Below, piece after piece: positions 6,494 to 11,772 of a stretch of DNA of 11,772 nt. Under the pieces are notes generated by a model, which was given only the letters and a program-made list of their open reading frames with translations, had not been told where the DNA came from and did not search any database. Source of the DNA: Bacillota bacterium (GTDB taxonomy: Bacteria > Bacillota > DTU065). The stretch lies in assembly GCA_012842235.1 (NCBI GenBank), contig DUTE01000143.1:1-11772 (forward strand), given 5' to 3'. A program made the translations under genes and the position numbers. Numbering within the stretch: the first letter of the stretch is position 1; every line of letters begins with the position of its first letter.

Positions 6494-7354
6494 ATGGTTA
6501 AAGTTGTCGGTGTTCGCTTTAAGAAGGCAGGAAAAATTTATTATTTTACTCCTGGTGATTTAGATATCAAAGAGGGAGATGCTGTTATTGTTGAGACAGC
6601 AAGAGGGGTCGAGTATGGTGATATTGTTTTAGGCCCTAAGTATGTAGATGAAAGTGAGATTGTACAACCACTAAAAGAAGTTATACGCAAAGCAAAATCT
6701 GAGGATTTAGTAGTTGTTGAAGAAAACGCACGAAAAGAAAAAGATGCATTTGAGATATGTTTAGAGAAAATTGCCAATCATGAGCTACCGATGAAACTTA
6801 TTGATGTGGAATATACTTTTGATAGGAAAAAGGTAATCTTTTACTACACAGCTCCTGGCAGAGTAGATTTTAGGGAGCTTGTTAAAGATCTTGCCTCAGT
6901 CTTTCGCACTCGAATAGAGTTGAGGCAGATAGGTGTGCGTGATGAAGCAAAGATGATAGGGGGTCTTGGCCCTTGTGGTCGAGCTCTATGTTGTGCAACT
7001 TTCTTAGGCGATTTTGCCCCTGTTTCTATCAAGATGGCAAAAAAACAAAACCTTTCGCTAAACCCAAGCAAAATCTCAGGGGTTTGTGGCCGGCTTATGT
7101 GTTGTCTTAGATATGAATATGAGGTTTATGAAGAAGGTTGTATAGGTTTTCCTGATGTAAGTGAGATAATACGTATGGGGGATGTCGCTGATGAATATGA
7201 TGATGATATTGTTTTAGACGATGACGAAACTAATGAAGAAAATGATATATTAAAAGAGAAATCTGATACAAGTCCCCGAAGAAATAAAGGTAAAAAAAGA
7301 TATAACAAAAGCCAAAAAAAGTTTAAGGGCAAGATTAAAAATCCCAATCAATAA
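6494..7354 (+). CDS. ricT: RicT (YaaT), PSP1-domain RNA-maturation factor
   Basis: RicT belongs to the PSP1 family. In B. subtilis it forms the Y-complex with RicA (YmcA) and RicF (YlbF), carries [4Fe-4S] clusters and directs RNase Y processing, affecting sporulation, biofilm and competence. The PSP1 core spans about residues 1-215. It contains VETARGVEYGDIV and two cysteine clusters, CGRALCC (C161, C166, C167) and CGRLMCC (C198, C203, C204), all six likely cluster ligands. The tail is unusual in composition: an acidic stretch (about 231-253, many D/E) is followed by a strongly basic lysine-rich end. The start ATG has GTGAGG upstream, 13 nt after the holB stop. In Bacillus yabA follows; here rsmI follows directly. 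RicA and RicF are not in this window. Confidence 0.93.
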   Translation: MVKVVGVRFKKAGKIYYFTPGDLDIKEGDAVIVETARGVEYGDIVLGPKYVDESEIVQPLKEVIRKAKSEDLVVVEENARKEKDAFEICLEKIANHELPMKLIDVEYTFDRKKVIFYYTAPGRVDFRELVKDLASVFRTRIELRQIGVRDEAKMIGGLGPCGRALCCATFLGDFAPVSIKMAKKQNLSLNPSKISGVCGRLMCCLRYEYEVYEEGCIGFPDVSEIIRMGDVADEYDDDIVLDDDETNEENDILKEKSDTSPRRNKGKKRYNKSQKKFKGKIKNPNQ

Positions 7355-7391
7355 AAACTTCCACAGATGAGTAGTTTTAGGTGGTGATTTT

Positions 7392-8243
7392 GTGGATATA
7401 CCAGTGTTTGAGGAAAACATTGAACCAAGGACCCTTTATGTTGTGGCTACACCAATAGGCAATTTGGCAGATATTACCCTAAGGGCACTTTATATACTAG
7501 AAAATGTTGATCTTATTGCCTGTGAAGACACTAGAAGGACTGCTCTTTTATTACAATATTATGGTATAGAAAAACCGCTAATAAGTTTTCATAGTCATAG
7601 TGGTAAAAAAAGATTTACCGAAATAAGAGATCGTTTGGAAACAGAGACTATAGCTTTGGTAAGTGATGCAGGATCTCCGTGTGTTTCAGATCCTGGGGCA
7701 GAACTTGTAGCTTATCTAATCCAAAACGGATTTTCTATTCGGCCAATTCCTGGTCCTTCAGCGGCAATCTCTGCTTTAAGTGCTTCAGGGCTTGATACAA
7801 GGGAATTTACTTTTAGAGGCTTCTTAGGTAAAAAGGGTCTTCGCCAAAGGGTCAAAGAGATATTAAAGTGCCCTGAGACTCAGATAGTCTACGAATCGCC
7901 ACAAAGGCTTGTTAATTTACTGAGATTGATTTGTGAAATAGATCCTAATAGAGATGTGGTAGTAGCAAGAGAAGTTACTAAGCTCTATGAGGAATTTATT
8001 AGAAAAACAGCAAAAGAGTGTTTAGAGTATTTTGCAGATAAGGAAGTTAAAGGCGAAATAACTCTTCTTATAGCGGGAGATCATAAAAAAGCTGTCTACA
8101 CAGAAGAAGAGGTGGCAAAGCTTTTAAAAGAAAGATTTGATCAAGGTCAAAGTCTTAGAGATGCAACTAAAGAACTTGCGAAAGAATTGGGTATTCCCAA
8201 AAACAGTATCTATGAAATTGGGCTAAACATCACACGACAATAG
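7392..8243 (+). CDS. rsmI: 16S rRNA (cytidine1402-2'-O)-methyltransferase RsmI
   Basis: RsmI (YabC/YraL) uses S-adenosylmethionine to 2'-O-methylate C1402 of 16S rRNA in the ribosomal P site. The 283-residue protein has the tetrapyrrole-methylase fold. ATPIGNL is at 19-25, followed by CEDTRRTALLL. SDAGSPCVSDPG is at 91-102, where most relatives read SDAGTPxxSDPG. PGPSA ends at residue 124, and YESPQR, VAREVTKLYEE and KGEITLLI follow. The start is GTG at 7392, three nt after AGGTGGTGAT (7379-7388), the same spacing as for metG. It lies 37 nt after ricT. The Bacillus yabA, yabB (trmN6) and yazA genes that normally separate the two are absent. Confidence 0.95.
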   Translation: MDIPVFEENIEPRTLYVVATPIGNLADITLRALYILENVDLIACEDTRRTALLLQYYGIEKPLISFHSHSGKKRFTEIRDRLETETIALVSDAGSPCVSDPGAELVAYLIQNGFSIRPIPGPSAAISALSASGLDTREFTFRGFLGKKGLRQRVKEILKCPETQIVYESPQRLVNLLRLICEIDPNRDVVVAREVTKLYEEFIRKTAKECLEYFADKEVKGEITLLIAGDHKKAVYTEEEVAKLLKERFDQGQSLRDATKELAKELGIPKNSIYEIGLNITRQ

Positions 8244-8265
8244 TCAAGAAAATTTCTCCCATCTC

Positions 8266-8294
8266 TTGACGAAAAACCTTCCTAGTGATATGTT
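8266..8294 (+). promoter_or_regulatory. Probable SigA promoter for the metG T-box leader
   Basis: The -35 element TTGACG (8266-8271) is separated by 17 nt from the -10 element TATGTT (8289-8294), which has a TGn extension at 8286-8288. Initiation would fall at about 8300-8303, just ahead of the T-box Stem I, which fits a leader RNA. This is pattern matching only. Confidence 0.55.
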
Positions 8295-8315
8295 TTTTAG
8301 TAAGAAAATAAAAAA

Positions 8316-8586
8316 AGATGGCGATGAAAAAGAGGAGTAGGCAGGGAGGATCTTAACAGAGAACCGGGTTAGGTGAAAGCCGGTAAGATAGTAACTGCCG
8401 AAGATGGCTTTGGAGCTGGCAGCTGAATTAGATAGGTTGGTAAGCTGTTCCGGGTGTGCCCGTTATAGCACTAGGGTATTGCCAATAAAAAGGAGTACCT
8501 GAAAAGAGAGTTCGCCTTGTGCGAAAAGTAGGGTGGTACCACGGGTAAAAATGCTCGTCCCTTTTAGGGGCGTGCTTATTTTTTTA
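8316..8586 (+). ncRNA. T-box riboswitch specific for tRNA-Met, controlling metG
   Basis: This leader controls metG by reading the charging state of tRNA-Met: uncharged tRNA stabilises an antiterminator. Stem I can be followed by its helices: GGCAG 8340-8344 with CTGCC 8395-8399, ATCTTA 8350-8355 with TAAGAT 8384-8389, and ACCGG 8363-8367 with CCGGT 8380-8384. The apical loop reads AGGTGAAAG and the 5' bulge AGTA is at 8336-8339. The specifier loop holds ATG at 8404-8406, the methionine codon. Further on lie a Stem II helix (8420-8424 with 8443-8447), a IIA/B-like hairpin (8451-8462) with CGTTAT, and Stem III (8511-8525). The conserved T-box sequence is AGGGTGGTACCACGGG at 8530-8545. Its UGGU (8534-8537) pairs with the ACCA end expected of tRNA-Met, agreeing with the specifier. 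The 5' boundary is approximate. Confidence 0.95.
8553..8585 (+). terminator. T-box-controlled terminator before metG
   Basis: The stem pairs 8553-8561 with 8567-8575, with one T-T mismatch and one G-U pair. The loop is TTTTA, and a run of seven T follows at 8579-8585. It overlaps the 3' side of the antiterminator region, so the two structures exclude each other. With charged tRNA-Met it should stop transcription 23 nt before the metG start. Confidence 0.85.
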
Positions 8587-8608
8587 TATTATTTAATGAG
8601 GTGATATT

Positions 8609-10528
8609 ATGTGTGCAAAAAACACTTACTACATTACCACACCGATCTATTATCCAAGTGATAAACTTCACATTGGGCATGCCTATACGACAACAATAGC
8701 TGATTGTTTTGCTAGATTTAACCGGCTAAGAGGAAAGGATGTTTATTTCCTTACAGGCTCTGATGAGCATGGCCAAAAAATCCAGCGTATTGCTGAAGAA
8801 AAAGGCGTTCATCCTAAAGAGTATGTGGATAATATTGTCCACTCTTTCCAAGCTTTGTGGCAAAGACTTAATATCAGTTACGACGGTTTTATCCGTACTA
8901 CTGACGAAGAACATATGCAGTTAGTTCAAAAGGTCTTTCAGATCCTCTATGATAAAGGAGATATCTATAAAAGCAAATATGAGGGTCTTTACTGTACACC
9001 TTGCGAATCTTTTTGGCTAGAAAGGCAAGCTAAAGATGGGAAATGCCCAGATTGTGGTCGATCAGTAGAGAGAGTAGAAGAAGAAAACTACTTTTTCCGT
9101 CTCTCCAAATATGCTCAGCCACTGTTGGACTATTACAAAGAACATCCAGATTTTATCCAACCTGTATCAAGGCTTCATGAGATGGAAAACTTTATTAAAA
9201 GTGGTTTAGAGGATCTGTGCGTCTCTCGTACAGCTGTAACATGGGGGATTCCAGTTCCCTTTAATGAGAAACACTCGATCTATGTTTGGTTTGATGCAGT
9301 AGTCAACTATCTTTCTGCTTTAGGTTATCTTACAGAAGAAGATGACCTCTACCAAAAATACTGGCCAGCAGATCTGCACCTTGTCGGTAAAGAGATCATG
9401 AGATTTCATGCTATTATTTGGCCGGCAATGCTTCTTGCTCTAGATTTGCCTTTGCCAAAGACAGTTTTTGGCCATGGCTGGCTTGTCTTTGACGGGGAAA
9501 AGATGTCTAAATCTAAGGGAAATGTCATTGATCCTAATCTATTGATCGATGAATTTAGTGCTGATGCAATTCGGTTTTTTCTTCTTAGAGAGATTACTTT
9601 TGGCTCAGATGGCAACTTTTCGAGAGATGCTCTTATTCGCCGTATAAATGCAGATCTAGCCAATGATCTTGGTAATTTGATCCATAGAACAAGTTCAATG
9701 TATGAAAAGTATTTTCCTAACGAAATTCCTCAATTAGGGCAAGAGGAAGAACCTGAAAAAGAGATGGCTAAAAATGCGAAAAAGGCTATAGAAGAATATG
9801 AGAGGCTCTTAGATAGCTTTGAGCCCCATAATGCTCTTGAAGCTCTTTGGACATTAATACGCCAAGCAAATAAGTATTTAGATACTACAGCACCATGGAC
9901 CTTAGCTAAAAATAAAGATTATCCAAGGCTTGCTAGGGTTTTATATACTGTAGGTGAAGTTTTAAGAATTGTGTCTGTAGCTCTTTGGCCAATTATGCCA
10001 ACTTCTGCCGATAAGATTAGAGAACAACTACAACTTGGTAAAGTATCTAGCTTTGAAGAGGCTAAAGTCTGGAATGGTTGGGAAGCTGATAAGAGAATCC
10101 TCAAAGCTAAACCTCTTTTCCCAAGGATTGAGGTTAAAGAAGATGATGAAGAAGAAAAAGAGGAAGAAGCAAAAGCAACTGCTCAAGTAGAAACCATCAA
10201 GGAAGAGCAGATCGAATTTGATGACTTTCTCAAGGTTCACTTAAAGGTAGCTACAATTCTATCAGCAGAGAAGGTAGAGGGTTCAGATAAGCTATTAAGA
10301 CTTATAGCTGATCTAGGCACAGAAAAACGGCAAATTGTAGCCGGGATTGCTAAGGCCTATACCCCTGAGGAGCTTGTAGGTAAACAAGTAGCTGTAGTAA
10401 CAAACCTTAAACCAAGAAAGATCTTTGGTTTAGAATCACAAGCCATGATTCTTGCTGCAGGAGATAAAAATGAACTTGCTGTTTTGAATCCGGAAAAGCC
10501 AGTAAAGGCAGGCACAGAGATTGGATGA
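8609..10528 (+). CDS. metG: Methionyl-tRNA synthetase
   Basis: This class I enzyme charges tRNA-Met with methionine using ATP. The 639 residues divide clearly. The Rossmann domain has HIGH at 21-24. The connective domain has a four-cysteine zinc knuckle (C129, C132, C146, C149). KMSKS is at 298-302, followed by the helical anticodon-binding domain. An acidic, probably flexible linker (about 507-525, rich in D/E) leads to a C-terminal Trbp111/EMAP-II-like tRNA-binding domain from about residue 535 (IEFDDFLKVHLKVATI ... VTNLKPRKIFGLESQAMIL), the part that dimerises the enzyme in homologues. The start ATG follows GAGGTGAT (8598-8605) by 3 nt. Expression should be controlled by the Met T-box upstream. 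The stop overlaps the tatD start as ATGA. Confidence 0.97.
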   Translation: MCAKNTYYITTPIYYPSDKLHIGHAYTTTIADCFARFNRLRGKDVYFLTGSDEHGQKIQRIAEEKGVHPKEYVDNIVHSFQALWQRLNISYDGFIRTTDEEHMQLVQKVFQILYDKGDIYKSKYEGLYCTPCESFWLERQAKDGKCPDCGRSVERVEEENYFFRLSKYAQPLLDYYKEHPDFIQPVSRLHEMENFIKSGLEDLCVSRTAVTWGIPVPFNEKHSIYVWFDAVVNYLSALGYLTEEDDLYQKYWPADLHLVGKEIMRFHAIIWPAMLLALDLPLPKTVFGHGWLVFDGEKMSKSKGNVIDPNLLIDEFSADAIRFFLLREITFGSDGNFSRDALIRRINADLANDLGNLIHRTSSMYEKYFPNEIPQLGQEEEPEKEMAKNAKKAIEEYERLLDSFEPHNALEALWTLIRQANKYLDTTAPWTLAKNKDYPRLARVLYTVGEVLRIVSVALWPIMPTSADKIREQLQLGKVSSFEEAKVWNGWEADKRILKAKPLFPRIEVKEDDEEEKEEEAKATAQVETIKEEQIEFDDFLKVHLKVATILSAEKVEGSDKLLRLIADLGTEKRQIVAGIAKAYTPEELVGKQVAVVTNLKPRKIFGLESQAMILAAGDKNELAVLNPEKPVKAGTEIG

Positions 10529-11307
10529 GTTACTTTTATATAGATAGTCATTGTCATCTTGAAGATCAAGCATTTGACAACGATAGAGATGAGGTCTACC
10601 AAAGAGCCCTAGAGGCCAAGGTGTCTATAATCATTCTTGCAGGTTCAGACATTGAGACATCAAAGAAAATCGTTAACCTTACTAAAAAATATCCTGGGGT
10701 GTATGGCCTTGTCGGTGTACATCCCCATGAAGCAAAAGAAGTTTCTTCAGATTATCTAGAAGAACTATCTCAATTACTAAATGAACCAAAGATCCTAGGT
10801 GTTGGTGAGATAGGACTCGATTATTACTATGAACACTCACCTAGAGAAGTTCAGAAAAAGGTTTTTGGGGAACAATTAGATCTTGCCGAAGCTATGGGTA
10901 AGCCCTTTGCTATTCATAGTCGAGAAGCAACTGCTGATACACTAGAGGTTATCAAAGCAAAACAATACCACAAAGGTGTTTTTCATTGCTATTCTTATAG
11001 TGTAGAGACCTTAAGAGAGATCCTTGATCTTGGCTATTACATCTCCCTAGGAGGGGCTGTTACTTTCAAAAATGCTAAAAGGCCAGTGGAAGTCGGTGCA
11101 GCTGTTCCCTTAGAGAGACTTCTATTAGAAACAGATGCTCCATATCTAACACCTGTTCCTTATAGGGGGAAACGAAACGAACCAGCGTATGTCGTAAAAG
11201 TTGCTGAAAAAATCGCCGCTATTAAAAAGATTGACGTGGCAGAAGTTGCCAAAGTTACTTGGCAAAACAGTGAAGACTTTTTCGAAACTGTCTTTAACAT
11301 TAAATAG
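10525..11307 (+). CDS. tatD: TatD family metal-dependent deoxyribonuclease
   Basis: This 260-residue TIM-barrel metallohydrolase belongs to the TatD/YabD family, whose members show 3'-5' DNase activity and have been linked to DNA repair and turnover. The expected metal ligands are all visible: H9 and H11 in DSHCH, E95 in GEIGLDYY, H131 in IHSREA, H154 in FHCYS and D204 in ETDAPYLTP. Length is normal and there is no signal peptide. It overlaps metG by 4 nt (ATGA) and has only a weak ribosome binding site, so translation is probably coupled to metG and its expression should follow the Met T-box. In Bacillus yabD also follows metS. The further Bacillus genes (yabE, rnmV, ksgA) do not follow here; a terminator and a convergent gene do. 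Confidence 0.94.
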   Translation: MSYFYIDSHCHLEDQAFDNDRDEVYQRALEAKVSIIILAGSDIETSKKIVNLTKKYPGVYGLVGVHPHEAKEVSSDYLEELSQLLNEPKILGVGEIGLDYYYEHSPREVQKKVFGEQLDLAEAMGKPFAIHSREATADTLEVIKAKQYHKGVFHCYSYSVETLREILDLGYYISLGGAVTFKNAKRPVEVGAAVPLERLLLETDAPYLTPVPYRGKRNEPAYVVKVAEKIAAIKKIDVAEVAKVTWQNSEDFFETVFNIK

Positions 11308-11345
11308 AAGTGTTTAGGTTTCAAAGAAGAAACACTTAGCTCTTT

Positions 11346-11391
11346 AAGCAGTCTCTTATTTTAAGTTAAGTCATATAAGAGACTGCTTTTT
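11346..11391 (+). terminator. Rho-independent terminator after tatD
   Basis: A perfect 14-bp stem (11346-11359 with 11375-11388) encloses a 15-nt AT-rich loop. It ends in a run of five T (11387-11391), the first two of which also pair. It lies 38 nt past the tatD stop and closes the metG-tatD unit. Confidence 0.85.
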
Positions 11392-11483
11392 GTCTGCTTA
11401 ATGGTGGTTTTAAGATATAGGTTTGCTTTTTCTTTTGGCAAAATTCGAGATGGTCAAGATAACGGTATAGGGGTTTAAGATGT

Positions 11484-11512
11484 AAAAAAGACGGGTTAGT
11501 AACCCGTCTTTT
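11484..11512 (-). terminator. Terminator of the threonine aldolase gene, possibly bidirectional
   Basis: A perfect 12-bp stem (11486-11497 with 11501-11512) has a 3-nt loop (possibly 5 nt with one fewer pair). On the minus strand it ends in six T (complement of 11484-11489) and lies 20 nt past the aldolase stop. On the plus strand it is followed only by TTTTC, so it could work both ways but is stronger on the minus strand. Confidence 0.85.
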
Positions 11513-11532
11513 CTATCAGTATTTTTGATCTT

Positions 11533-11772
11533 TTAGATTAGTTGTCTAATTGTATCTAATGTATAGTCGATGTCTTCTTCGCTGATATCCAAATGGGTAA
11601 CAAAGCGAATAACCCCAGGTCTTGAAAGGCCAGCCAAAATATTTTGTTTTTTTAGATTCAGAAGAAGAGTATCAGCATCTTTAAAGGAGAGTAACACCAT
11701 ATTAGTTTGTACATCGTCTAGATTAACATTTAGACCAAGTCTATTTAGACCATAGGCTAATTTTTTGGCCAA
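11533..11772 (-). CDS. ltaE: Low-specificity L-threonine aldolase, C-terminal part (5' partial)
   Basis: This is the last 79-80 residues of a PLP fold-I enzyme that cleaves L-threonine or L-allo-threonine to glycine and acetaldehyde. The frame is open to the right edge of the window, where the codon is TTG (leucine within the protein), so the start lies outside. What is visible is the small C-terminal domain: VQTNMVLLSF and then RPGVIRFVTHLDISEEDIDYTL, the latter a good match to the family's GxxRxVTHLDVSxEDID segment. The catalytic lysine and PLP-binding residues are not in the window, so activity cannot be judged. The gene converges on metG-tatD and the two are separated by facing terminators. 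A related aldolase-fold enzyme is possible, but the C-terminal segment is characteristic. Confidence 0.85.
   Translation of the reverse strand: MAKKLAYGLNRLGLNVNLDDVQTNMVLLSFKDADTLLLNLKKQNILAGLSRPGVIRFVTHLDISEEDIDYTLDTIRQLI

Noticed and set aside
6541..7347. Minus-strand open frames opposite ricT
   Set aside because: They are serine- and phenylalanine-rich translations complementary to the acidic and lysine-rich ricT codons, with no ribosome binding site or homology signal.
8243..8270. Hairpin just after rsmI as a terminator
   Set aside because: There is a 7-bp stem (8243-8249 with 8264-8270), but it is followed by GAAAAACC and no T run. Its right arm coincides with the probable -35 box of the metG promoter.
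10136..10180. Purine-rich tract in metG as a repeat or regulatory element
   Set aside because: It encodes the acidic linker between the anticodon-binding and tRNA-binding domains, so the base bias is explained by the D/E codons.
11401..11478. 25-codon open frame in the gap between the convergent genes
   Set aside because: It starts right after the tatD terminator, has no ribosome binding site, and its product shows no recognisable motif.
1..11772. Mobile element, CRISPR array, tRNA or rRNA gene, or novel defence system
   Set aside because: I saw no transposase or integrase motifs, no spaced repeats and no tRNA-like cloverleaf. Nearly all sequence is accounted for by conserved genes in a known neighbourhood.

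Overview
The window looks like chromosomal DNA from a low-GC, endospore-forming, anaerobic Firmicute of the Clostridia type. The evidence is a pyruvate:ferredoxin oxidoreductase beta subunit, a Gin-type inhibitor of the forespore sigma factor SigG, a Met T-box riboswitch, GGTGAT-rich Shine-Dalgarno sites and AGA-dominated arginine codons in most genes. I cannot assign a genus.

Layout. (1) 1-925: the 3' part of porB, cut by the window's left edge, closed by a strong terminator. (2) 977-5519: csfB/gin, yaaO (a PLP fold-I Orn/Lys/Arg decarboxylase homologue), a Ycf45/SpoIIIAA-like AAA ATPase, tmk, darA (c-di-AMP-binding PII-like protein) and yaaR, ending in a hairpin that may be a terminator or attenuator. 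(3) 5554-8243: holB, ricT and rsmI. (4) 8244-8608: a leader with a probable SigA promoter and a complete T-box riboswitch (specifier AUG, tRNA-end-binding UGGU). (5) 8609-11307: metG and tatD, joined by an ATGA overlap, then a terminator. (6) 11484-11772: the 3' end of a convergent low-specificity threonine aldolase gene with its own terminator.

Regions 2-5 follow the well-known Bacillus subtilis order csfB-xpaC-yaaN-yaaO-tmk-yaaQ-yaaR-holB-yaaT-yabA-yabB-yazA-yabC-abrB-metS-yabD. The differences are that xpaC, yaaN, yabA, yabB, yazA and abrB are missing and a Ycf45-like ATPase is added between yaaO and tmk. The cluster mixes DNA precursor supply (tmk), replication (holB), translation (rsmI, metG), RNA maturation (ricT), second-messenger sensing (darA) and sporulation control (gin).

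I found no mobile element, CRISPR array, tRNA or rRNA gene, and no clear new system. This is largely a housekeeping region. The points most worth a second look are the Ycf45-like ATPase without a visible R3H domain, the departures from the usual gene order, a possible small ORF overlapping the tmk start, and the mid-cluster hairpin.
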